Positions 1-11,622 of a DNA stretch of 64,000 nt are shown piece after piece; positions within the stretch are counted from its first letter, which is position 1, and each line of letters begins with the position of its first letter. The translations under genes and the position numbers were made by a program. Source of the DNA: Mangifera indica (lineage: Eukaryota; Streptophyta; Magnoliopsida; Sapindales; Anacardiaceae); NCBI RefSeq assembly GCF_011075055.1, contig NC_058155.1, positions 372,001 to 436,000 of the forward strand, read 5' to 3'. The notes beneath the pieces are model-generated. The model was given only the letters and a program-made list of their open reading frames with translations, searched no databases and was not told the DNA's origin.

Positions 1-632
1 TATTGCGTTTAGTTTAGTTACATTAGATAGGAATCTAGGGGAATAGTTCCTTAGTGACCAAGAGAGACATAGTTCGACCCAAGAGTTATGACATACAACC
101 TAGACAGTCCCTAAAGTACAAAAACATTATATAGGACCTATTATCATCCATATAGGAGTTTAATACTGATTTTGAATGATAGAGTTAGTATGGGTAGAAT
201 TATGAGCATTTTAGGGATCTTAGTAAAAGTCATCAGTTTAGTCTCTTACTTACTAAGTGTTTCACCACTTACTTCTTTACTTTCATGTGTGTAAGTACAA
301 GTGATCGTGATGGCTGCAAGACGAGCATCGGTTCACAGGTGTAGAGTATCGAGGGTATTTCAATCTTTTCAGCTTTCATTTTATTTGATTTTTTACAAAT
401 GTATCAAACTACATATACTATATTTTTAGTTTATGTTTCTAGTTACAATATATTTCAAACGCTTCTGATTTAGTTTTGACAAAAGGTTTTTCAGTAATTT
501 ACCAATTTTAATAAATGAGGTTTTATTCAATTGTTTGAGTTATTATTAATTGTTTTTATTTAATACATGCTCAAAATAGTCAATTTAGTGCACACTCCTT
601 CAAAGGGTAATATTTCTAAAAGGGGTGTTATA
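1..632 (+). repeat. 5' LTR (right part) of a decayed Tekay/Del-like Ty3/gypsy element
   Basis: This is the end of a long terminal repeat whose start lies left of the window. It is placed by three signs. A tRNA-iMet-like primer site follows at 636-647. Gag and pol remains follow in the same orientation. The LTR ends in GGTGTTATA (624-632), the exact inverted repeat of TATAACACC at 5331, where the 3' LTR begins. No match between this stretch and 5331-6360 was seen, so the LTR is probably longer than 1 kb and the 3' copy is truncated. Confidence 0.6.
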
Positions 633-635
633 AGT

Positions 636-647
636 TGATATCAGAGT
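636..647 (+). other. Primer-binding site, tRNA-iMet type (degenerate)
   Basis: TGATATCAGAGT lies three bases after the LTR end. It matches the plant iMet primer site TGGTATCAGAGC at 10 of 12 positions. The two differences are G-to-A and C-to-T transitions. Confidence 0.6.
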
Positions 648-1077
648 ATGGTTTTGGTACCCAAAATATATTTTAAAGTATCTATGTATTCAAATTAAAT
701 AGGAATGTAAGTTCAATTTTATTTGTACCTACTGAGTTTCATGGAGACTTATAGTTGTAAGCTTTTCAGGAAAGATGAGAAAAACCTTAGTGAACACCAT
801 AAACATTCAAACAGATAACCCATAGAAGAACCAAAGTGAAAAGGCAGTACCTTTAGTCCCCCAAAATGGTTTTAGTGCCCAAGATGTCAAGGACATATTC
901 AAAAAGATGTTCAAGGAGCAAAGAGGTGCTCTAGTTTAGGGTAATGAGTTAACACATGTACTATCGACACAGGCATAGGGATTAGTAAAGATGACTTTAG
1001 CACCAACAGTAGCACCAATAACAACACCAACTAAGACTTAGTTGCATCCCATCTTTAACCTACCTAGTATACACCAA

Positions 1078-1860
1078 CTTAGAAATTTAATGGTGCTAAG
1101 GATCTGATCATAGTTGAGGAGTGGTTAGAATCATTGAAGAGTGTCATGAGCCTGTTTGATATGACCGACTAGGAAAAAGTCAGATATGCCACTTATTTCT
1201 TTAAGTCAAGTGTAAGAACATAGTGGAACCTGGTCAAGAAGACTACCAAGACTCCTAAGATGTCTCGATTAAAGTTTAGGAAAAGATTTGAGGTCGAGTA
1301 TAAAGGGGCAAATATGACGTGCATTAGAGCTTAAGAGTTCCTCACCTTGACTCAAGGCATAAACTTTGTAAAGGAGTATTTTACTAAGTTTAATCATCTA
1401 GCGAGGTATGCCCCTAAGATAACTAGAACAAAGATAGGGCGAATGGAGAAATATATGCATGGCCTTGATCTAACTATAGCTCGAGACATCATGATAGGAC
1501 AATAACTACCTCAGACTTACAATAAAGCCCTAAATAGGGCATTGAAGGCAAAGGTTTTTGTAAGGAGGATGTATAGCCAAACCTCCGCCCAAATAGTACC
1601 TCTACTAGTACCAGTCCCAACATCAGTACCAATACAATAATCGAGCAGTAGTAATACCCCAATTTAGAGAGGTTCTCATTTAGATAGGAAAAGGAAGAAA
1701 CCATTCCAACCTAAGGGTAACAAGAAAGATTGAAAAAGTAATAACAAACAGAGAGGGTTAAAGATTTTAACATGTTAGAGATATGGTAGACATTACAAAA
1801 GAGAGTGCTTGATAGGGCAAACAGTCTGCTACAAGTACTGTTAGCCAAGGCACATATTAG
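1078..1860 (+). pseudogene. Ty3/gypsy gag relic (Tekay/Del-like)
   Basis: Conceptual translation from about 1085 reads as a Retrotrans_gag domain: KFNGAKDLIIVEEWLESLK, then a WNLV segment, EFLTLTQGINFVKEYF and HLARYAPK. At 1766-1860 there are CCHC-like remains (CYKYC then RHILG). In-frame stops fall where the family has Gln or Trp, for example after MTD, before WNLV, before EFLTL and before LPQTY. The protein would have been the capsid of the retrotransposon particle. No intact ORF remains. Confidence 0.75.
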
Positions 1861-1974
1861 GTCTTACTGTAGGGTTCCAGTTTAACCCAATCAACTAGTA
1901 AGGAGAGTCACCACCAAAGTGTACACCATCACCTATGGACCAGTTAAGGCCAATCTAACAATAATTACTGGTCA

Positions 1975-2300
1975 AATTTCTTTCCTTGGTACTCATATTT
2001 ACATTTTGATTAATTGTGATATTCCGTATTGTTTTGTAGCCAAGAGTTTAGTAAAAGGATTAGGAGTATAACCATTCTGGATGACCTAAAAGGTTAAGAT
2101 AAAGTTACTAGATTGTGGGTCTATGATTAGTGACGAGATGATAACGGGATAGGTTATTGATATATAGGACAAACAACTTCTAGTGGACATAATAGTGTTT
2201 GAGATGTCAGATTTTGACATGATTTTAGGGACATATTTTCTAAGAAGGAATAAAGTTGAGATTGATTACTGATGTAAGACAGTTTAGTTCAACCTTAAGA
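1975..2300 (+). pseudogene. Retroviral-type aspartic protease relic
   Basis: The segment reads LINCDIPYCFVAKSLVKGLG and later EMSDFDMILGTYFLRRNKVE. These match the active-site region (usually IDSGATHSFIS) and the DVILGMDWL motif of Ty3/gypsy proteases. The catalytic Asp-Ser/Thr-Gly triplet reads Asn-Cys-Asp, and stops interrupt the frame, so it is inactive. Confidence 0.6.
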
Positions 2301-2539
2301 ATAGGGACCAGTTTGAATTCGGTACTGTATCAGGCGTTTAATGATTAATGCCTTGAAGGTAAGAAAAATGCTAAGTAAAAGGTATATAAGTTTCTTAGCT
2401 TATGTAGTGAGCAAGGTAGAGTCAAGCCTAAGCATTAAAGAGACGTTAGTGGTTTAAGAGTTTACAGATATTTTTCTAAAAAGTTATCTAGATTAGCTCT
2501 TGAGTGAGAGGTTGAGTTTAGTATAAAACTCGTATCAGA

Positions 2540-3250
2540 CACAACGCTTATATCCAAGGCATCCTTTAGAGTGGCTTCAACTAAGTTACAAGAGTTAAAG
2601 AAGCAACTCCAAGAATTGTTAGAGAATAGTTTCATTAGACCAAGTCATTTTCTCTAGGTAGCTTTTATCTTGTTTGTTAAAAAGAAAGATGGGTCCATGA
2701 GGATATGCATAGATTATAGAAAGCTGAACAAAGAAATAGTGAAGAACAAATACCTGTTACCTAGAATAGATGATCTATTTGACCAGTTAAGAAGATCAAT
2801 TATGTTCTCCAAGATCAATCTAAGGTTAGGCTACCATCAAGTAAGGGTGGCTGAGTAGGATACACCCAAGACAACTTTTTGAATGAGGTATAACCATTTT
2901 GAGTTTATGGTGATGTTATTCAGACTAACCAATGCCCTTATAGTGTTAATAGATTTGATTAACAAAGTATTGCATAACTACTTAGATAAGTTTATATGGT
3001 CTTCATCAATGACATATTGATGTATTCTAGAAGTCGTGAGGAGCATGAGCAACATTTGAGACTTACTTTGCCAAGGTTGAAGGAAAAACAATTACATGTG
3101 AAATTCTCCAAGTGTGATTTTGGCTTAGTAGAGTAACCTTCTTGGGGCATGTGCTTTTTGTGAAGGGTATATTAGTAGATCTAATCAAGATTAAGACAAT
3201 TTTAGATTGGAAAAGGTCAAAGACAACTAGAGAGGTTTGTAGTTTTAGGT
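2540..3250 (+). pseudogene. Ty3/gypsy reverse transcriptase relic
   Basis: The region reads [18 protein letters not shown], then [20 protein letters not shown] and [10 protein letters not shown], the classic fingers/palm of gypsy reverse transcriptase. The next conserved block (NHFEFMVMLFRLTNA) follows after a stop. A frameshift is needed near 2990 to reach the block around the catalytic YxDD. Stops after VAE and TTF sit where the family has Gln and Arg. Confidence 0.8.
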
Positions 3251-3299
3251 TTAGCATAATATTTTAGGAAGTTTGTTGAAAGGTTCATCAAGTTAGCAA

Positions 3300-3800
3300 G
3301 ACTTCTTATAGCTTTCACTAAAAAGGAAACTCAGTTTCAGTAGTTAGATTCTTGTGAAGAGAGTTTCCAAGAGATAAAAAAGAGATTGACTTATGCTTCA
3401 ATGTTAGCCCTACTTGAGGAAGGGGTTGAGTATGATCTGTACACTAATACATTTCATAGTGGTTTGAGAATAGTATTGATGCAGTAAGGTAAGGTTATAA
3501 CATATGCCTCGAGACAATTGAAAAAATTTTGAGACCAAATACCCCACTTATGACTTAAAATTAACAATTATAGTGTTTGCTCTTAAGATTTAGAGGTACT
3601 ACTTATGTAGGGTAAGATGCAATATCTATACTGATCACAAAAGCTTTAAACACTTCTTTATTTAGAAAGAGTATAACATAAGATAAAGAAGATAACTTTA
3701 ACTAGTAAAAGATTATGACTGTGATATCAAGCATCATCTAGATAAGATTGATATAGTTACAGATGCCCATAATGGAGGGAGATTTAGTCAAGTCTTGATC
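3300..3800 (+). pseudogene. RNase H relic of the same element
   Basis: Pieces recognisable as gypsy RNase H are present in shifting frames: MPRDN then YPTYDLKLTIIVFALK, and IYTDHKSFKHFF followed by DYDCDIKHHLDKID. They match the usual SRQL...[24 protein letters not shown] and TDHKSL blocks. Several stops and at least one frameshift abolish function. Confidence 0.65.
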
Positions 3801-3949
3801 GAGAGTAGATTGAGTTAATAATTAAGGCTCTAGCTAGATTAGAGATCTAATCCATTTTAGTGGAGAAAATCAAGACAACTCAATTTCAAGATGATTGGTG
3901 TAAGTAAACGATTCAAAATTTTCATAATGGATTTAAGTTAAATTTACAT

Positions 3950-5330
3950 AAGATAGATGGTATCCTCAAGTTTAGAGATAAAGTGTATATTCCTCAAGTG
4001 AATGAGTTAAGGTAGAGAATTCTTTTAGAGGCTCACAATTCTCCTTACATGACCCATTTTGGGGATGTAAAGATGTAGCAGGATTTGAGACAAAGTTTTT
4101 GGTGGTCTAGCATAAAGAAAGACATGGGTGAATGTATGACCAAATGTCTAATTTGCCAAAAGGCTAAGGTCGAGCACCAACGATCATTAGGATTGATTCA
4201 ACCTTTGAATGTGCTCAAGTGGAAATGAGAGCATATCTTTATGGACTTTGTTATAGGACTATTAAAAGTTTAGAGTGGAGTTAATGTGTTTTAGGTGATA
4301 GTTAACAGATTGACCAAGATAGTGTATTTCTTACCTATTAAAGGCACCATCTCTATAGATTAGCTTGAAAAATTATATATACGAGAGAATGTCAGACTGC
4401 ATGGTATGTCTAAGATGATAATATCAGATAGAGACACAAATTTTATGTTAACCTTTTAGAAGAGTTTACATAGATTATTGGGCATTGATCTAGCATTCAG
4501 TATAGCTTATCACCTATACATAGATAGTTAGATTGATAAGACCAACTAGATGTTAGAAGACATGTTGAGAGCTTATTGTTTGGATCATAGGTTGAGTTGG
4601 GTTGAGATATTATCCTTAGTGAAGTTCACCTATAATAATAATTATCAGACAATGATTTAGATGGTGTCCTATGAGGTACTCTATGGTAAAAGGTACCATT
4701 CTCCACTACATTGGGATAAATTGGATGAGAGATATGTCTTAGTACAGTCACTTAGACTAGAGCTAACCTAAAAGATGATTGACGGTGTTCAGTTGATAAG
4801 ATAAAGAATGAAACAAACCCGGAATCGATAGAAAATTTATATTGATCAAAGACGTCGAGATCTGGAGTTTATTGTGGGTGAAAGAGTTTTCATCAGAATA
4901 ACCTCATTTAGGTATATGATAAGGTTTGGGAGAAATGGTAGGTTAGCTCCCAAGCATATCGACACATTTAAGATAGTGTAGAGGGCCGATATGATGGTTT
5001 ATAAGCTTGCGTTATCAGCAAGCATGAATTATATTCATGATGTATTCCACATTTTGTCATTACCCAAGTATATTAATGATAATTCGTATGTGTTGAAAAT
5101 CAAAGAGATTCAGTTATTAGAGGATTTGAGTTATAAAGAGAGTTTGGTTTAAATCCTAGATAAGAGGTTCAAATAGTTAAGAAACTGGTAGATTCCTTTG
5201 GTCAAGGTTCTTTGGAGGAATCATATAATTGATGAGGCTACCTGGGAGATGAAGTAGACTATGAGAGAAAAGTATGTTGAGTTGTTTCCAATGAATTTCA
5301 AGGTTAAAATTCTAATAAAGGGGGATAAAT
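3950..5330 (+). pseudogene. Ty3/gypsy integrase relic with Tekay-type C-terminus
   Basis: Zinc-binding HHCC remains (EAHNSPYMTHFGDVKM then CLICQKAK) are followed by the core: FMDFVIGL, then LYIRENVRLHGMSKMIISDR and LEDMLRAYCLDH. The C-terminal part reads NRRRDLEFIVGERVFIRI-like and LVKVLWRNHIIDEATWEM, with REKYVELFP at the end. This is typical of Tekay/Del chromoviruses, where it forms a chromodomain-like tail. About a dozen stops are present. A purine-rich tract (5315-5330) precedes the 3' LTR. Confidence 0.75.
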
Positions 5331-6360
5331 TATAACACCTACAAGTACGTCTCAAGGTAAAATAGTCTTTTTGCATGTATTAGTGTGTTTTGAAGGTCAA
5401 AGTATGAGTTCTAGATGACACACAATTGTGTATGGAGAGCTTATGCTTGTGTGTCATACCATGTTAGGTGGATAAGATTAATTCTGCATGGATTCAAAAT
5501 TAAGTGACATACAGTCATGTGCCTCAACCATACGCCCATGTGTGTGTAACACGTTTTCAATTTATATATGACACATCATTGCATTTTTAGGATTACGATT
5601 TCATAATCCCAAAATACATAAAATCCTTAAAGTTTGATTGACAGAGAGAGTTTGATAGTCAAACTTCCATGTAATGTCTCTAGTAGCCCAATTCTGATGA
5701 CATGGTGAGAAGAAATCTAGATAGAAGGAACCCCTTTGATCAATTTCACGATAGTAGGATCTTTAAAAGGTAAGTAGGGCTTGTTTCTTATGTTTTGATT
5801 AAGATGTTGTTATGATTCATAAGTCCTAATGATCATATTTGCCATGGATTTAGCCAAGTTATATGTATATGTATGTTAATCATTGCCATGAATGAGGATT
5901 TAAAGTGATCTTTAGAACATGATGTTGATAATTGCTCTGTAATTAGTTTTTATGTACGTTCATTATAATTGAGATGAGAATATGAAGCATGTATATATTT
6001 ATGTACATATCAGTGAATGATTAACGATATTGGTGATATTTGTTGAGTTGTATTATATTAAAGAGTAGACTGATGAACCTAGACATCCTATTATTCGTGA
6101 GTTTGTGGATATGTTTGAGTGAGTTTACATTTAATGATTTGTTAAACCTAAGATAGGTGATCATTATAAAGTCATGTTATTAGTGTAAGTGTGGTTTTGT
6201 GTTAGACTCAATGGAACATGAGTAATTTTTGCAGGAAATAGTTTAGGGTGTGAGCAAAGTTTGATCTTTGAGCTCGCCAAACGATTGTGTGGTATGGGAC
6301 ACATGCCCATGTACATAATGCCCAAAACTTAGACCAAGTTTCTTTTGCATTCTGATAACA
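5331..6360 (+). repeat. 3' LTR start of the Tekay/Del-like element, probably truncated
   Basis: It begins TATAACACC, the inverted repeat of the 5' LTR end, right after a purine-rich tract. The right limit is uncertain. The sequence matching 1-632 of the 5' LTR is not found downstream, and the character changes near 6360 where Mutator-related sequence begins. Confidence 0.45.
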
Positions 6361-7079
6361 GTGGATGCCATTGACTGTTAGCGGTTAAATCTAACAAGGT
6401 GTTAAATTGTTTTTTTCATCTTTTTAGGATGAATGATTGTGATTAATTGTTGACCTTCCCAGCGTGACTAAATATGTCATTGACATTAGCTTACAGGGGG
6501 ACGAGTTGCTTGATGTTATGTCACATGGTGATTAGAATAAGGTATATCCATAATTAAATGAATATTTATTTTTATGTATTGATCATTGATAATATTAAAT
6601 TACTTTCCTAGTTCATCTCAAGGGTATAGATGGGTGACTTAATAATAATGGAGGATTCCCTTACCAAACCTCCTCTTTTATACATCAAGAAGGTAACATT
6701 AACCCATTTCATCAATGTGTTAATTAAGATGAATTACTGAATTAACAAATTTATGTATTTTGTTTAGTTGGAGTAACAACTTATGGTAAGGTTGTCTGAA
6801 AGGGTTGTTTGTATATATTCCTTACAAAAATCTATTCAAACTAAGGGCAAAATGAGAAATTCAAACAATTCCTTCTTTAGCTATAGAGCGTGAGGAAGCT
6901 TTCCAAAAATGGTGATGAAGTTGGAGCATTGGATGACCATAAGGTCTATTGCATAAGAGCCAAGTCCAAAACCACTTTTTGGTACACTATTGTGGAGTCG
7001 TGTCAATAGCTAACTGACAATGTAAGTGGTCTATATCTATTGACTTTTTGTAAATACTTTATATATTCATGAAAACGTA
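6361..7079. other. Non-coding stretch left of the Ulp1 relic
   Basis: No clear gene. Weak plus-strand coding remains near 6885-7015 could be an upstream part of the Ulp1 gene, but no motif is firm. It is probably the flank or terminal region of the Mutator-like element that follows. Confidence 0.3.
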
Positions 7080-7870
7080 AAACAATTCATGTTTTTTTGT
7101 CGATCATCATCATGTAGAATCCTTCTTGGCATTATTGTGTTAGCACCAGCATGAGCAATAAGTCGTCCATATGTTCTTCGTAGGGCATATCGACATAACA
7201 TATTATAGATAGAGTGTCAACCTATAGGGTGACTATAAGTGGTCAAAACTTTTTATGAAGATGGTTGAGGGGGATTATATGTTGGGTTTATTTTACAAAC
7301 GATATGAGGCGATTGATCAGGTATTGTATATTTGTGTTTTTATTATAATTTATTTATATACAATACATATCTTTAATATAATTTCTCAATGTTTGTAGAT
7401 TTTCATACCAATAAATTTTGACTATGCCCATTAGGTCGCGGGGGTCTTAGATCTATGCGAGTGGAAGATCATTGTTATAACTCCCAAAGCACCTTTAAAG
7501 GCAGTCATGAAGGGCTTGCTCATTGGATGAGATTGTACATTACCTTAATATTATGTCGTACGCCACAATAGGATCACTTAATATTATGTCGAGCGAAGAG
7601 TGTCCCTTAACAGGGTGTAGGATTAAGTGATTGCAGTGTTTTTATGTTGCACTTCATAGAATGTATGACGCTTAAGCGGAGTTTGGATTTCCCCTGTGAG
7701 TCTTCCACCTTGATGTGCAGACATTTGGCCCCAAAGTTGTATTTTCATTGCATTGAGCAGATTGCGGATACATATGATTATTTATCCTTTGTTATTCATA
7801 TGATTTCAGACTTGTAATGTATATATTTTATGTACGATATTTTATTAGTTATGTCTATGATTTCATATTT
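7080..7870 (+). pseudogene. Ulp1-type SUMO protease relic (Mutator-like element cargo)
   Basis: Plus-strand fragments match the C-terminal catalytic domain of the plant Ulp1 family (C48 peptidases). FIPINFDYAH-V-GVLDLCEWKI (about 7401-7475) is the His block, with its Trp replaced by a stop. DCSVFMLHFIECMTL (about 7630-7675) is the catalytic Cys block, with the usual DCGVF Gly changed to Ser. It continues with an LYFHCIEQIADTYDYLSF-like end (to about 7790). Ulp1 proteases remove SUMO from proteins. In plants, copies are carried by a class of Mutator-like elements, which fits the MURA gene next door on the opposite strand. Stops and frameshifts make it a pseudogene. Confidence 0.6.
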
Positions 7871-8084
7871 TATTTGTTTTATGAGATGTTTGAAACAAGT
7901 ACACCAGAAGTTCATAAGTAATTTTAATACAAACGTAAATCAAACATAACTTAAAATATAAATAAAACGTAATAACTGATTAATAAATATCTGAAACATA
8001 AATAATATTGATACAAGACTTAAATGATTACATCTCAGTTCAATAAGTACATAAATTAAACATAAATCAAACAAAACATAAGCT

Positions 8085-10655
8085 TGAGGCTATGAGGATC
8101 TCTTTCCTTTATTTTGCCTTGACGAACCTAATGGCACAGAGCATGCAACTAGTGATGGGCTCTTATAGTGTGATCGTACATGTCCAAGTTGAGTACATCA
8201 ACTACAAACCTTTGGTATAACAACCTCACCATACAAAAAATGTCGATTCCTATTGGAAAGACAACCTGATCAACAACGATCGAGAAACAAATGGTAGGAT
8301 AACTTTTTCCTTCTTGACATATAACAATTCTGATTGATCCTTAAGTGGATTGACCACTTTCGCATACATTGCACGATAGAATTCAGTGGTATAGAAAAAA
8401 TGAACTCATCTATAGACATTGGTGACCCTCATATGTCTTGAGATAGTAATGTCATGCTTATATGGAATATGTGAATGCTTAAACTTACATGCACGTTTAT
8501 GCCTACTCATGAAAGTCCACAATGCCCATGTATCCCCTTACCTACTTGGTAACAAATATTTGTAATTAGAAGAACCTTTAAATTCACAAACTTCAACACA
8601 TACTGGCCAAGTTTCTCCTCTGTCTATGGTGTAACCTAGTAGGGGCATTCATTTATAATTTTAAAAAGCATCAATATATCTGTTAGTAAATAAGCAAAAT
8701 GTAAAAAGTCATAGTCAATTAGATAATTAGTAATAACACTATACATACTTGCATGATTTCTCTTCTCGTAAAACCATTACTGTAAGATACCCTAAATGAA
8801 CTTGGCCAGTATCATGATAGGCAAACCCCATGCATGTCTGACGAGTGCATTAAATGACTTTATAATATTGGTTGTTATTATGTTATACCTATTACCTAAA
8901 AAATGTGTCTTGTTCCATCATTGATACCCTATCTCACGTAGGTAATCCCTTATTTCAAGATGTACCTCATCAATAGATGTCATCGTGATCTCAAAATCTA
9001 CCTCTGTATAGGTCTTCACTATAAACACGCAATCTATGAGTTACGTTTGTACTTTGATTACATGTTACAAAAAAGGTGATGACAACAACATCGATGGTGT
9101 AATCTGGAAATACCTTAACCATTGGAGAGTATACAATGTGATATCAATATGAGATTATTGCCAATTCTAGTACTTTACTGATGTAATCTTTAAACTTTGT
9201 CAAAAACTAACATCACGTTAGATGATTTTCCTTTTTTCCCATGCCAAAAGCTATTGGGTAGATCTTATTGTTACCATCCAAGACCACAATAAGAAATGAA
9301 TGTCCAAGATATTAACCTTTTAAGAAAACAATGCCAATGCAAATAATCGGTCAAAGATATTGTTGAAATGCACAAATAGAATAACCTAATGCCATGAAAA
9401 AGTACTGAAATCGATGCTCCTTATTTGTTTTTATATGTATCACGATACTCAGATTAGTACGCTTTAAATTGTAGAAATAATCTGGTAAGAACATAAATAA
9501 CTCTTCCGATAAGCTCCTCAATGACTGTATTACCTAATTCTTTGCCCACCAAACTTATGAATATGATATATCAATTTTAAATCTGTTGGCGATGTCGATA
9601 ATAATCTCTTTAAACTGATAAATATGATCAATCAATACGAATTTTGACTTCATTTATTGGCCTAAAATTCAAGCCCTAGCTTGCCTATGATGTGGTTTTA
9701 TTTGATCTCTTGAGCATATGTGTGTGGGATTCATAGAATGGATTAGGAATACATCATTGAGTTTTATTCTTCTTTCTGATAGATACTATTCGCATTTCTC
9801 ATCAGTGCACTTAATATTCTATCTCTTTGTGTTTGACTTGGCTACTTTATACTGAAATCCTTTCTCCAACACAAATTGAGCCACAACATCTTTCAAGTGT
9901 TTTTTATCCCAAAAAATATCACCAATTTTTATAGCACTCCCATTTTGCACTGATTTTGCACCACTTGATGGTTTTTAAGGTTGTGAAGGAAAATCTGGTA
10001 GCTACTTAAATGGATCATTAGAGACATTATCAAAAAATAGTGCAACATAAAATTCTTGCCATCGTGAAGAGGATCTTCAAGCTGAAGACTTATCATTAGA
10101 GACATTATATCATAGTTAATAGGTAACATATTCTCTAAGTTCGATTTATCAAAAGGAATATTAATCATCTTGTTCCCACAAAGTCACCCTAATCTAGAGC
10201 CTTTTCTTTGTCTCCATGAACCCATTCTATAACAATATATAATGCATCAATAAGAAAATTAGTCAAGTCTTCCCCATCAGATTCCTTTTTCAATTCACTA
10301 TCATTATTGTCACTTATTTCTTCATGTTTTTGTGCTTCGATAGTGGTATATGTAATAAAAACTGGAATACATTCCTAGAAGTATTTTGACATGTCAATAA
10401 AACCTTTGACATCTTTATCATTTTCAATTTTTACAAAGAAGTCTAGCTTGATACGTTTTGGTTTCATGCATAGCTAAATGTTGTTCTAAATTAGATCAAT
10501 ACCACACTTTTAAGTCAACAGTTGGATAAATCCCCTAACTGTTGTTTCTAATGAAATTTTAACTACTATTTTATAACCTGCAATGTATTTCATTGTATTC
10601 TGATTACATTGAATTCATTCTCCATCGAAATGAATAGTAACATAACACACCATTT
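8085..10655 (-). pseudogene. MURA-type transposase relic (Mutator-like element)
   Basis: The minus strand carries a full-length but broken MuDR transposase. From its start near 10655 it has an N-terminal region (MVCYVTIHFDGE), an acidic linker around 10300, and a DNA-binding block (HLKDVVAQFVLEKGFQYKVAKS, about 9900-9830). The core follows (FFMALGYSICAFQQYL, then GIVFLKG and VVLDGNNKIYPIAFG, about 9415-9225). Next come NIIKSFNALVRHAWGLPIM-like and WFYEKRNHA blocks (about 8900-8750) and a C-terminal YTTEFYRAMYAKVVNPLKDQ block (about 8430-8330). The first catalytic Asp of the usual CIDGTF motif appears as Gly. Many stops are present. It would have cut and rejoined element ends. Confidence 0.75.
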
Positions 10656-10704
10656 TAATAATCAATTTTATAATGAACAATATTGGAAAAAAAAACATTT
10701 ATTA

Positions 10705-10713
10705 GAAAATCTA
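10705..10713. repeat. 9-bp target-site duplication, left
   Basis: GAAAATCTA is repeated exactly at 11614-11622. It flanks an element whose ends are inverted repeats. Nine base pairs is the Mutator-superfamily size. Confidence 0.8.
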
Positions 10714-11613
10714 AGCCAAAGGACTTATTCCCTTAGTCCCCCCCCCAGTATATTGTTTTCCTAAGTTTCCTTACTTTAACTTTGAAAATTCTAAATACCT
10801 ACCTATGACTAGTTAAAATTAACGGTTCTATGGGCAAAATCATCATTTTATCTATAATATTTAAAATAAACTAAAATATAATGTATTTTTGCTCTCCTAA
10901 ATTTTAAAACCTAAAAGTTTCCCCCTAACCTAATTTTTAAAAAATGATAGTTCCACTCAAGGGTTTAGTTTCCAGATCTCTGACATTATTGTCGATGGTC
11001 TTTTTCTCCTGAAGCTTTCTCTCTCTTTGATTGTCTCTCTCCACTCAGTTGGATGCTCGATTAACGTCCAACGAAGCTTCGGAGACGACAATACCCTTAG
11101 CTGGGATTTTTTGCTCTCTATGCTCAATCAATTTGGATTCAATAACACTTTTGTTAATTGGATCATGATTCTCTTTAACTCAACGCATTTATCTATCCTT
11201 GTTAATGGTAATGGTAATGGCACTTCAAAAGGACATTTCACAAGCAGTAGAAATGTTAGACAAAGGATTTTCATCTTCGTCTCCTGTCATTTCCCAAGCT
11301 TCATTAGATGCCAATTGGGCATCCAATTGAGCAGAGAGAGATCGTCGGAGGGAGAGGAAACTTTGAGAGAAAGAGGTCGTTAACAATGACGTCGGAGATC
11401 TAGAAACTAAACCTTGGGGGGAATTGTCATTTTTTAAAACTTAAGTTAGGGGGACTTTTAGTTTTTAAAGTTTAGGGGGTAAAAGAGAAAATTTTAAGGG
11501 GTTGGGGTTTCAAAAATTTTAACCATCCATGGGTGGGTAAATAAGATTTTCAAAGTTAAGGGATAAGAATTTGAGATTAGAAGATACTTTGGGTGGGAAA
11601 TAGTCCTTTGGCC
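10714..11613. mobile_element. Non-autonomous Mutator-like element with long TIRs
   Basis: A 900-bp element lies between perfect 9-bp duplications. The left end begins AGCCAAAGGACTTATTCCC. The reverse complement of the right end begins GGCCAAAGGACTATTTCCC. Similarity between the arms extends over roughly 230-280 bp: left to about 10995, right from about 11380. It includes a well-conserved inner block ending TTTAGTTTCCAGATCTC / TTTAGTTTCTAGATCTC. The centre (about 11000-11375) is not inverted and contains a LINE reverse-transcriptase fragment. There is no transposase, so it needed one in trans; the neighbouring MURA family is a candidate by superfamily only. Confidence 0.85.
11027..11290 (+). 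pseudogene. LINE reverse-transcriptase fragment carried in the Mutator-like element
   Basis: The plus-strand frame reads TLSWDFLLSMLNQFGFNNTF, then VNWI, THLSILVNGNGNG and NVRQ. This is the plant LINE/L1 palm block (usually KAFD-x-SWDFL...FGFP..WI...ISVLVNG...RGLRQGDPLSPLLF). The YADD catalytic block is absent. The frame shifts where RQGDPLSP should follow NVRQ. It is a short fragment with no independent function, trapped between the TIRs. Confidence 0.65.
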
Positions 11614-11622
11614 GAAAATCTA
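11614..11622. repeat. 9-bp target-site duplication, right
   Basis: GAAAATCTA, identical to 10705-10713. Confidence 0.8.
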
